Below are positions 8,766 to 15,736 of a DNA stretch of 64,000 nt, piece after piece. The stretch covers positions 1,178,001 through 1,242,000 of the forward strand of contig NZ_CP177134.1 in NCBI RefSeq assembly GCF_046736045.1. Direction: 5' to 3'. The translations under genes were made by a program, and so were the position numbers. The notes under the pieces were generated by a model, which searched no databases, was not told where the DNA came from, and saw only the letters and a list, made by a program, of their open reading frames with translations. Origin of the DNA: Leptospira_A sp046736045. Lineage in GTDB: Bacteria; Spirochaetota; Leptospiria; Leptospirales; Leptospiraceae. Positions within the stretch are counted from its first letter, which is position 1. Each line of letters begins with the position of its first letter.

Positions 8766-8860
8766 AATTACCTAATTCATTGGGGATTGAAATCTTTTCG
8801 GATTCAATTCTTTTTTTCATTGAACCTTTCCCGCTTCCCCCAGTCTATTAAATATAGAAC

Positions 8861-9209
8861 GGGGACGACATTGGTTTCGACTGTTGTTGGCTTGGGTTCA
8901 GTGGCACGTAGAGGTGAGGGTCCTTCTTAAAAACCTTCAAAACAATAACTGCAAATAACGAATTTGCTCTAGCAGCTTAATTTAAGCTCTACGGTTTCAT
9001 TGGCTGTTTCTTCTGGTGGCCAAGAAACTGACACCTCTCAGAAGACTATCGCAAGCTGTTTCCGGCTTCAACTGCGGTAGAACTTTAAGTTGGATAGGAA
9101 GGATTCCCCCGATTGCAGGGCAAGGCCGTCCGAAGTTTATATGCAATCTAAACGTGTAGAAGCTGTATTTGAGGGCGATAGGACCCGGGTTCGACTCCCG
9201 GCGTCTCCA
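8861..9209 (+). ncRNA. ssrA: tmRNA (transfer-messenger RNA), trans-translation rescue
   Basis: Rescues stalled ribosomes. The 5' end GGGGACGACATTGGTTTCGAC and the 3' end with T-arm GGGTTCGACTCCCGG and encoded CCA are the classic one-piece tmRNA ends; GGGGACG at the start pairs with CGTCTCC before the final A. The tag reading frame is at 8951-8980, GCA AAT AAC GAA TTT GCT CTA GCA GCT TAA, giving ANNEFALAA. Length 349 nt is normal. The T-arm/acceptor sequence recurs downstream (see the repeats), a sign that this 3' end has been used as an attachment site. Predicted ORFs across it are spurious. Confidence 0.96.
9192..9209 (+). repeat. attL-like copy: 3' end of tmRNA
   Basis: The last 18 nt of tmRNA, CGACTCCCGGCGTCTCCA, occur again exactly at 9403-9420 in direct orientation, 211 bp downstream. 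Duplicated tmRNA 3' ends are a known footprint of tyrosine-recombinase islands. No integrase is present in the window. Confidence 0.7.
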
Positions 9210-9257
9210 AGAAATTTTTTCCATAATACAAATGACACTAGCGCTCAGAAAGATTCC

Positions 9258-9272
9258 CGCTGGGAGTCGAAC
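9258..9272 (-). repeat. Inverted partial copy of the tmRNA T-arm
   Basis: The reverse complement of this 15-nt stretch reads GTTCGACTCCCAGCG, against GTTCGACTCCCGGCG at 9189-9203 in tmRNA: one mismatch. It may be a relic of a tRNA/tmRNA-like sequence or of a former element end. Short, so chance cannot be excluded, but two extra copies in 230 bp are unlikely by chance. Confidence 0.5.
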
Positions 9273-9402
9273 GACCGCGAATGTAAGATGCAGTAGCGAC
9301 CCATAGGGAGCGTGAAGCTGCATCTCCCGAGCACACGATGTGCGAGGGCATGAGCGGGACGGGTCGGAGTGTGTTCGACCCGGAAGGGAGAACCACGGAG
9401 AC

Positions 9403-9420
9403 CGACTCCCGGCGTCTCCA
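9403..9420 (+). repeat. attR-like copy of the tmRNA 3' end
   Basis: Exact 18-nt direct repeat of the tmRNA end, including CCA. It is preceded by GGAGAC at 9397-9402, which can pair with GTCTCC at 9414-9419, so the duplicate can fold on its own. The sequence downstream differs from that after the true tmRNA end. Confidence 0.7.
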
Positions 9421-9547
9421 GACGTTCGATGTTTCAAAGCTCTTGCTCACGCAACATCCTGTTGCGATTCGCAAGCTTCGGCCGTCCTGGCCTCGCCACC
9501 GCGAGAAACATCTCTCTTGCCTAGTGCGCGATAACAGCCATTTTTAT

Positions 9548-9585
9548 TGGACGCTTTTCGCAATACACATCTCCACAAGGTTTAC
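9548..9585 (+). repeat. Left 38-nt direct repeat flanking the tetR/hydrolase segment
   Basis: Begins TGGACGCTTTTCGCAAT and ends CACAAGGTTTAC. The copy at 11459-11496 differs at one base (A here, G there, at repeat position 19). Flanks diverge at once on the left and soon after on the right. No transposase is inside, so the recombination route is unknown. Confidence 0.85.
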
Positions 9586-9659
9586 CTGGAAGAGTTCTTA
9601 TACCAACACATTACATTTGTTAAATTAGATTTACGACCTTCGCTAACACTGATCCTGGA

Positions 9660-10241
9660 TCACCCTTTTGGGGTAGCCCACCCCTGGACACTAACATCCG
9701 CCAGCGCCTCAAATATCGCCGGCGTGCGTTCCAGGCGGGCGATCGTTCGCGCTCCCTCAACGGCGGCTACCAACGCCGCTGCGGCAGAAGATGCGCGTGC
9801 GGAAGTAAAACCGCACCCTCTAAAATGCTCCGCAACAATCTCTGTCGAATCAACAAATCCGCGCGCTATCCGTTTGGTCAGCTCAAGGTCGAGCGCGGGC
9901 AGCTCATTCGCCAGATTTTGCATCAAACACCCATACTGGAAATCAGAGGCGACCATTTCGGCCGCGAATGCTCCGAAAATCTGATGAACAAAATTCAGAG
10001 GATCACCCGCTGTATTGGCTGAGATATTCCGTAATAGAGCAATTCGAGTAGCAAGGTATCGATCAATCGCTTCTTCTGCGAGCTGAGCCTTGCCGCGCGG
10101 AAAGTGAAAATAAAACGATCCTTTAGGCGAGCCGCTTTCTTCAATGATCTGTTTCAATCCAGTTGCAGTGTAGCCTTGGATGCGAAACAGCCTCTCGGCG
10201 GTGGCAATGGCCCAGTCACGGGCTTCAGTTTTACGAGGCAT
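9660..10241 (-). CDS. TetR-family transcriptional repressor
   Basis: 193 aa. N-terminal TetR HTH (residues about 8-55): AERLFRIQGYTATGLKQII, then ESGSPKGSFYFHFPRGK. The C-terminal ligand-binding half, with GCLMQNLANELPALD, looks like the LmrA/YxaF-type branch. Ala/Arg-rich with clearly higher GC than its neighbours, suggesting transfer, perhaps from a proteobacterium. Divergent from the epoxide-hydrolase gene; the 101-bp interval holds a perfect 13-bp inverted repeat over a promoter, so it probably represses the hydrolase and itself. The effector is unknown. Confidence 0.9.
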   Translation of the reverse strand: MPRKTEARDWAIATAERLFRIQGYTATGLKQIIEESGSPKGSFYFHFPRGKAQLAEEAIDRYLATRIALLRNISANTAGDPLNFVHQIFGAFAAEMVASDFQYGCLMQNLANELPALDLELTKRIARGFVDSTEIVAEHFRGCGFTSARASSAAAALVAAVEGARTIARLERTPAIFEALADVSVQGWATPKG

Positions 10242-10264
10242 TCCTTAAGTATATCACACCTGAC

Positions 10265-10310
10265 TTGACAATTCTATGGCGATTGCTATATTATGGTAAT
10301 CGCCATAGAA
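10265..10310 (+). promoter_or_regulatory. Promoter overlapped by a probable TetR operator
   Basis: -35 TTGACA at 10265-10270 and -10 TATATT at 10287-10292 (16-bp spacing) face the hydrolase gene. A perfect inverted repeat, TTCTATGGCGATT at 10272-10284 and AATCGCCATAGAA at 10298-10310 (13-bp arms, 13-bp spacer), covers the spacer and the -10. Binding there would block RNA polymerase. A Shine-Dalgarno AAGGAGA precedes the ATG at 10343. Confidence 0.8.
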
Positions 10311-10342
10311 AAATGAGCACCATAATCTGAAGGAGAGCTTAA

Positions 10343-11363
10343 ATGAGTTCAAAAACCTACTCGATGATGCTTTTGGGAGCCGCCATGTTCACACCTGCTG
10401 CGTCCGGAGAAACCCCAGACAGTGCCATTTGGCACAACAAAACCCCGCCTGCGTTGAGCGAGCCTGCAGTCGATATTGACAAGGATCCGAAGCTTTTGCA
10501 CAGGTATGCGGACAATGCTGGAACGAAAATCCACTACGTCACCATCGGATCTGACAAGCAGCCGCTTATGGTGTTCGTGCACGGATTTCCCGACTTTCTG
10601 GTATTCTTGGCGAAATCAGATTCAAGTATTCTCAAAAGATTATCAGGTGGTCGCTCTTGATCTGCGCGGGTACGATTTAAGCGATCGACCAGAAGGTATC
10701 GAGAACTACAAGACACCGGTTCTTCTGGGTGACATCCGCGCCGTGATCGACGCAGAGAGCAACGGACGCAAGATCATCCTGATCGGCCACGACTGGGGCG
10801 CCGCCTTGTCATGGCTATTCACGGGGCAAAATCCAGATATGATCCAAAGACTTGTGGTTCTCAGCGTTCCTCATCCGGGCGCCATTACAAAGGAATTGCT
10901 CCCATGGAACCATCCTATTGCACAGACCGGAGCCAGCGCTTACGCCACGCGGTTCTTCGCGAAAGGCAAAGGCGATCATCTGACGGCGGAAGATTTGGCA
11001 TACTGGATCGTAAATCCACAGATTAAGAGCCGTTATATCGAGGCTTTCAATAGATCGTCCATCCCGTCCATGATGAGTTACTACAAAGCCAACTACACAT
11101 TTTCTCAGTTTGCGCTTAACCTTTTTGATCCGACCATGAGGAAAATCTACGGTGCTACGATCAAATGCCCGGTCTTACATGTGCATGGAATCGAGGAGAC
11201 CCATGCTTTGCTGAGCACTCTTGATCTGGAAAAGTCATGGATGGAAAATCCCGACCATCTCACGATCAAAATCGTTCCTGAAGTTGGTCACTTCATTCAG
11301 CATGAAGTGCCAGACTATCTTAACCAGACGATTTCCTCCTGGTTAAAAGATTCAGGAAACTAA
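10343..11363 (+). pseudogene. Epoxide hydrolase-like alpha/beta hydrolase, frameshifted
   Basis: Secreted or periplasmic hydrolase split by one extra base. The first frame (10343-10660) has a signal peptide (MLLGAAMFTPAASG) and reads to VFVHGFPDF. The match then continues in the next frame as WYSWRNQIQVFSKDYQVVALDLRGY and runs to 11363. Removing one T from the TTT at 10595-10597 restores HGFPDFWYSWR. Family residues are intact: oxyanion HGFP, nucleophile Asp in LIGHDWGAALSW, and catalytic His in EVGHFIQHE. The Asp nucleophile points to epoxide hydrolase rather than esterase. GC-rich like tetR. Recent inactivation and a sequencing error are both possible. Confidence 0.85.
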
Positions 11364-12044
11364 GCCCAACATCGCGGTTGTGATGTGTCATCTGAATGAA
11401 ATTTTGGCACGATGAGGGCATTGGCTGGCATCACACTGCTTCGGGATGGAAGAGAACATGGACGCTTTTCGCAATGCACATCTCCACAAGGTTTACTTGA
11501 AAAATTCAATAACTACCATATAACTCTAGCTAAGTGAATATCTCAAGTATAGTTAGGCTAGTAAAAACCAGGCGCCTCTTCCGGCTCTCCCTCGACGAGG
11601 GCGCTCGGTCGATCCGGGGCGTGCAATCTTTCGAATTAAAAAATCCATACAGGTGTTTTGCGATCCCTTATGGAAAAAATGCGAACTGAATCGGGCAAAA
11701 AGAAAGACTGCCGTGGTAAAGGAAGCCATTGGGTGGTGGGTGGTTAACCCCTCCCAGTCTCATTAGGGCGGGGATGGTATACCTTCGATTGAAACTTTTA
11801 CTTTCTTATAAAATGAAAAGCATTTCTCGCGGTGGCGGAGGCATGGATGCCGAAAACAATATGAACCCGAAGCGCCCACCTAACGCAATAAATTATTGCT
11901 GAAATTTCGTGCCAAATCGGTTTAGTCCTCCGACAAAGTAAAAGAAGTGTAGTGAATGAGAGACCTTAATCTTTTCGAAAACTAAATAGCAGAATGCATA
12001 AGATAATTGACAAAGACTTTCGAGTTAACAACCTTCGAAGAATC
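11364..12044. other. Long intergenic stretch with no gene
   Basis: No ORF here looks real. GC-rich up to about 11640 (around GGCGCCTCTTCCGGCTCTCC), then mixed, including a G-rich run near 11730 (GGGTGGTGGGTGGTTAACCCC) and a short inverted repeat CAATAAATTATTG near 11887. The texture resembles the low-information intergenic repeats of Leptospira chromosomes rather than decayed coding sequence. An ATG at 11994 is in frame with the next gene but is judged an upstream extension. Confidence 0.55.
11459..11496 (+). repeat. Right 38-nt direct repeat flanking the tetR/hydrolase segment
   Basis: Matches 9548-9585 at 37 of 38 bases. It lies 95 bp after the hydrolase stop. The enclosed segment of about 1.9 kb contains only tetR and the broken hydrolase. 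Confidence 0.85.
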
Positions 12045-13886
12045 ATGTCAGACGAGTATATTCTTGGAATTTCCGCTTATTATCACGATAGTGCGGCGTG
12101 CCTATTAAAAAACGGAGACATTCTTGCTGCGGCTCAAGAGGAACGATTTACAAGAAAAAAACACGATTCCCATTTTCCAATAAAAGCGATTGAGTATTGC
12201 CTGGAAGAAGCAGGCATCAATGTGGATCAGCTTGCAAACGTAGTTTTTTACGACAAACCTCTTGTTAAATTTGAAAGATTATTGGAAACTTACCTGGCTT
12301 ACGCGCCAAGCGGATTGATTTCTTTTTTTTCCGCTATGCCGGTTTGGTTGAAAGAAAAGTTGTTTTTGAAAAGCACTCTCAAAAAAGAATTTATAAAACT
12401 TTCTCCGACAAAATCTGCCCCCAAACTTCTGTTTACCGAACATCATCAGGCTCATGCAGCTTCTACTTTTTTTGTCAGCCCTTTTGAAAAATCAATCGTC
12501 CTTTGTTTGGATGGGGTCGGTGAATGGGCAACCACTTCCGCATGGATTGGTGACGGAAACAGCTTAAAACCGTTATGGGAAATTGATTTTCCTCATTCGA
12601 TCGGATTATTGTATTCCGCTTTTACATATTATACCGGCTTTAAGGTAAATTCAGGCGAATACAAAGTAATGGGGCTTGCTCCTTACGGAGAACCGAAGTA
12701 TACCGATCTTATCTACAAACATTTAATTGATTTAAAAGAAGACGGAACTTTCCGCTTGAACATGGATTATTTCAATTATGCTGCCGGTCTCACCATGACC
12801 AATGCCAAATTTCATAAACTTTTCGGAGGACCTCCACGCAAAAGCGAATCAACTTTGACTCAAAAAGAAATGGATCTTGCCCGGTCAGTCCAGGAAGTCA
12901 CGGAAGAAGTTATGCTGCGATTGGCTCGTTCCGCCCGAAAAGAAACAGGCATAACCAATTTATGTTTGTCAGGTGGTGTAGCACTCAATTGTGTTGCCAA
13001 TGGAAAAATATTAAAAGCAGCCATTTTTGACGAAGTATTTGTCCAACCGGCTTCCGGAGACGCAGGCGGTGCGTTAGGTGCCGCTTTATCCGCTCATTAC
13101 GAATACAAAGGTCATCCGAGAAAAGTATCTCCTCTGGATTCCATGAAAGGCTCCTATCTTGGTCCGAAATATTCCAATGATTCGGTGAAAGCAACCTTAG
13201 ATCGGCTAGGTGCAAAGTACACTCAGTTTGAAGACGGGAAAATCGAAGAACGATTGGCTAAAATTTTGGAAGATGGAAATGTCATCGGTTATTTCCAGGG
13301 AAGAATGGAATTCGGGCCGAGAGCTCTGGGAGGGCGATCCATTATAGGAGATCCTCGGAATCAAAAAATGCAATCGGTGATGAATTTAAAAATCAAATAC
13401 CGGGAAAGTTTCCGTCCTTTCGCACCTGCCGTACTTGGCGAAAAAGTTTCCGAATACTTTGATATCAAAAGCAAAAGTCCCTATATGCTGATCGTTGCCG
13501 ATATTTTGGAAAAGCATAGAATCCAAATGACACCGGATCAGGAAAAATTATTCGGGATCGAAAAACTGAATGTTCCCAGATCTTCGTTACCTGCGATCAC
13601 ACATGTGGACTATTCCGCACGAATTCAAACGGTTCATCCCGAAACCAATCAAAAGTTTTATAAGCTACTGAAAGAATTTGATAAACTCACCGGTTGTCCG
13701 GTGCTCGTAAACACTTCCTTTAACGTGCGCGGCGAACCGATTGTCTCAACTCCCGAAGACGCATATCGCTGTTTCATGCGAACGGAAATGGACTATCTTG
13801 TCGTAGAAAATTTCGTATTGGATAAAAAAGACCAACCTATCATTGAAAAAGACGATTCTTGGAAACAAGAGTTTGAATTGGATTAA
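12045..13886 (+). CDS. Carbamoyltransferase, NodU/CmcH family
   Basis: 613 aa from the chosen ATG at 12045 (MSDEYILGISAYYHDSAA), which matches the usual family start; an in-frame ATG at 11994 would add 17 residues. Transfers a carbamoyl group from carbamoyl phosphate to a hydroxyl through an O-carbamoyl-adenylate. N-terminal Kae1/HypF-like domain: AYYHDSAACLL, EERFTRKKHD, metal-ligand HHQAHAAS, then LCLSGGVALNCVANGK. C-terminal domain: FGPRALGGRSIIGDPR and VLVNTSFNVRGEPIV. Followed closely by an SxtJ-like and a DUF5989-like gene, a pattern seen in many bacteria. The acceptor is unknown; a surface glycan or lipid is a reasonable guess. Confidence 0.93.
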   Translation: MSDEYILGISAYYHDSAACLLKNGDILAAAQEERFTRKKHDSHFPIKAIEYCLEEAGINVDQLANVVFYDKPLVKFERLLETYLAYAPSGLISFFSAMPVWLKEKLFLKSTLKKEFIKLSPTKSAPKLLFTEHHQAHAASTFFVSPFEKSIVLCLDGVGEWATTSAWIGDGNSLKPLWEIDFPHSIGLLYSAFTYYTGFKVNSGEYKVMGLAPYGEPKYTDLIYKHLIDLKEDGTFRLNMDYFNYAAGLTMTNAKFHKLFGGPPRKSESTLTQKEMDLARSVQEVTEEVMLRLARSARKETGITNLCLSGGVALNCVANGKILKAAIFDEVFVQPASGDAGGALGAALSAHYEYKGHPRKVSPLDSMKGSYLGPKYSNDSVKATLDRLGAKYTQFEDGKIEERLAKILEDGNVIGYFQGRMEFGPRALGGRSIIGDPRNQKMQSVMNLKIKYRESFRPFAPAVLGEKVSEYFDIKSKSPYMLIVADILEKHRIQMTPDQEKLFGIEKLNVPRSSLPAITHVDYSARIQTVHPETNQKFYKLLKEFDKLTGCPVLVNTSFNVRGEPIVSTPEDAYRCFMRTEMDYLVVENFVLDKKDQPIIEKDDSWKQEFELD

Positions 13887-13892
13887 ACGAAT

Positions 13893-14300
13893 ATGTCCTC
13901 ACAAAAAATCGAACCTACATCTTCCGACTTACGAAAATTTTCATACATCGTCGGGGGAGTCTTAGCATTGATATTTGGTCTTGCGATTCCTTATCTAAAT
14001 CGAGGTTCTTGGAATCCTTACTTGGTAGGAACCGGAACAGCGCTTATTTTTTTAGGAACAGTAATTCCCAAAATTCTATATTGGCCTTTTCGCGCATGGA
14101 TGTTAGTCGGCGAAGTTTTAGGCTGGATCAATACCCGCATCATACTATCGGTTATTTTCTTTTTATTGTTCACTCCGATCGGTCTACTCAAGCGACTCTT
14201 CGGAAATGACTCGTTAAAAAGGAAATTGGATGCAGATGCGACCACTTATCGTGTAATTCCTCCCGTAAGAACTACCGATCATATGGAAAGACCGTTTTAA
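13893..14300 (+). CDS. SxtJ-like small membrane protein
   Basis: 135 aa, two hydrophobic hairpins (FSYIVGGVLALIFGLAIPYL with LVGTGTALIFLGTVIP, and a C-terminal IILSVIFFLLFTPIGLL) and a short basic tail. It follows the carbamoyltransferase by 6 bp. The order and sequence style match the SxtJ family, first named in saxitoxin clusters and common beside NodU-type carbamoyltransferases. It probably anchors or partners the carbamoyltransferase at the inner membrane; the biochemical role is unknown. SxtJ presence does not indicate toxin synthesis, since no other sxt genes are seen. Confidence 0.8.
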   Translation: MSSQKIEPTSSDLRKFSYIVGGVLALIFGLAIPYLNRGSWNPYLVGTGTALIFLGTVIPKILYWPFRAWMLVGEVLGWINTRIILSVIFFLLFTPIGLLKRLFGNDSLKRKLDADATTYRVIPPVRTTDHMERPF

Positions 14301-14310
14301 AGGATAACAA

Positions 14311-14463
14311 ATGTTAGAACTACTAAAAGACCTCTGGGATTTTCTCAGAATTAGAAAAAAATTCTGGCTAGCACCTATAATTATTATTTTATTATTATTA
14401 GGTGCATTGCTTGTGTTAACACAAGGATCTGCAATAGCTCCGTTTATCTACACTTTATTTTAG
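14311..14463 (+). CDS. 50-residue DUF5989-like membrane protein
   Basis: Small gene, 50 aa: an amphipathic N-terminus (MLELLKDLWDFLRIRKKFWL), one membrane helix (PIIIILLLLGALLVL), and a conserved-looking tail QGSAIAPFIYTLF. It lies 10 bp after the SxtJ-like gene with a suitable ribosome-binding site (AAAGGATAACAA). The pattern fits the DUF5989 family, which travels with NodU/SxtJ. Likely co-translated with both. Function unknown. Confidence 0.82.
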   Translation: MLELLKDLWDFLRIRKKFWLAPIIIILLLLGALLVLTQGSAIAPFIYTLF

Positions 14464-14474
14464 ATAAACTTTGA

Positions 14475-15647
14475 TTAGTTGGCAGACTTTCGGATTACAT
14501 CTCCGAGAGTCTGTCCGAACAATTTATGTCCTTCCGAATTCCAATGGGCATCGAATGGGAAATACAAATCCTCCGGATTTTTATCCCAAAATAATTCAGT
14601 AGTATACAAACATCTCAATTGATTTTTTTCACAAAATTCTTTCAAAAGAAGAAGATGCGGATTTTGCGACTCATACTGTTTTAAATTTGTTTGATTTATA
14701 TTTCCAAGGATTCCTTTTTCGGCAAAAAATTCCTTCGCCGGAATATAAATCAGATTCAACTTAATTTTGTTTGATTTCAAATAATTATTAATATTCGTTA
14801 GGTGTTTTGTCTGACTTCCCAATCGGTTTTTCCAAATCGGATCGTTCGGGTTTTTATAAAAAACAAATTGCCCGTTATATTTCGAATCTATCTCGGTTCC
14901 CAAGGATTTTAATCTGCCAAACTTTTCCAAAGATTCCTTGTGACTGAGAATTTTCCGATCCGGCTCTCTTCCCGGCTTATAATAAAGTATAGGCTCCGTC
15001 TGACCTCGACCGAATTTCCATATTCTTTTTAACAAACGAAACAAAGAAGATTCCTTTATAAAATTGTATGTCGGAGTGGATAATAACTTTGCTCCAAGAG
15101 GTTTTTTGGATTTCCAAACTCCATCCACCTCTTCCATAAAGGTTTCCAGCTTTTCATTATCATCCAAATCGTTATCAAAAATTTGAATCCAAACTTCCTT
15201 CGGTTGAAATTCAGGAACATAACTTCTCAAATGAATTTCAAACAAAGCGGGACAGGAACCATGAACTCCCAAATTTTTAATTTGAGTTTCTTTCGGTAAA
15301 ACCTGGTTGGCGATTTGGGAAAAAATTTCTTCTTCTTTCACACCCCAACCTTCCGTAAAAGAATCACCTAATAATAAAATGGGGTATTTGCTATCGGAAG
15401 ATAAGGTTTGCCTACCTCCATTTTCATTTGTTTTAACTTCAACATTGTATTCTTCAGAAACAACTCTACCGGTTTTATCGGAATGGAGGGAAAACAAAAG
15501 AGAGTCATCGAAACTTTTTACTAAAACCGCTTCGGAATCGAATAAACGAAGGATTCCTTCCACCAAACCCAAATAGAATATAGCTAAGATGATATATATC
15601 AATAATCGCTTCAGGACTTGTTTCTTCATAGGGAAAGGAAAATTCAA
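14475..15647 (-). CDS. Membrane-anchored SGNH/GDSL-type hydrolase
   Basis: 390 aa. N-terminal membrane anchor (LLIYIILAIFYLGLVEGIL), then a periplasmic SGNH domain: block I LLLGDSFTEGWGV (nucleophile Ser), a Gly/Asn block (NLGVHGSCPALFE), and the C-terminal DAHWNSEGH with catalytic Asp and His. Such enzymes add or remove acyl/acetyl groups on glycans. Convergent with the DUF5989-like gene, 11 bp away; SGNH proteins of this kind commonly accompany NodU/SxtJ/DUF5989, so it likely belongs to the same pathway. The substrate is unknown. Confidence 0.85.
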   Translation of the reverse strand: MNFPFPMKKQVLKRLLIYIILAIFYLGLVEGILRLFDSEAVLVKSFDDSLLFSLHSDKTGRVVSEEYNVEVKTNENGGRQTLSSDSKYPILLLGDSFTEGWGVKEEEIFSQIANQVLPKETQIKNLGVHGSCPALFEIHLRSYVPEFQPKEVWIQIFDNDLDDNEKLETFMEEVDGVWKSKKPLGAKLLSTPTYNFIKESSLFRLLKRIWKFGRGQTEPILYYKPGREPDRKILSHKESLEKFGRLKSLGTEIDSKYNGQFVFYKNPNDPIWKNRLGSQTKHLTNINNYLKSNKIKLNLIYIPAKEFFAEKGILGNINQTNLKQYESQNPHLLLLKEFCEKNQLRCLYTTELFWDKNPEDLYFPFDAHWNSEGHKLFGQTLGDVIRKSAN

Positions 15648-15736
15648 GCTGATTATTTGAAAAGCAAATTTGTCTTGCTTAACATTTCACCCGTTAGATT
15701 ATAAGGTGCGTTCATTTATTTATTTCGAAACTCTTT

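Larger units (their letters stand above)
9210..9659. other. Gene-free, hairpin-rich stretch between tmRNA and the tetR gene
   Basis: No credible gene. Successive stems can be read: GATGCAG 9287-9293 with CTGCATC 9318-9324; GCACA 9331-9335 with TGTGC 9339-9343; CGGGTCG 9360-9366 with CGACCCG 9376-9382; GGAGAC/GTCTCC around 9403-9413; CGCAACA 9450-9456 with TGTTGCG 9460-9466. More GC-rich than the flanking spirochaete genes. Also holds the second tmRNA-end copy and the left 38-nt direct repeat. It could be a decayed element end, a repeat family or a structured RNA. Confidence 0.6.

Noticed and set aside
8997..9474. Minus- and plus-strand ORFs across the tmRNA 3' half and following repeat
   Set aside because: They overlap a well-supported tmRNA and hairpin-rich DNA, show no family motif, and their composition is that of structured RNA rather than protein coding.
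10476..11363. Separate 295-codon hydrolase gene starting at 10476
   Set aside because: Its first 40 residues are an out-of-frame reading of the real N-terminus; the true protein joins from the 10343 frame after correcting one base.
11365..11558. Integron-type attC after the hydrolase (GCCCAAC at 11365-11371 and GTTAGGC at 11552-11558)
   Set aside because: The two core-like boxes are 194 bp apart, longer than usual attC sites, lack a clear folded stem, and no integrase is present. The boxes are short enough to occur by chance.
13893..14300. Saxitoxin biosynthesis
   Set aside because: Only an SxtJ-like partner of a carbamoyltransferase is present. None of the core toxin enzymes is seen, and SxtJ-like genes are widespread outside toxin clusters.
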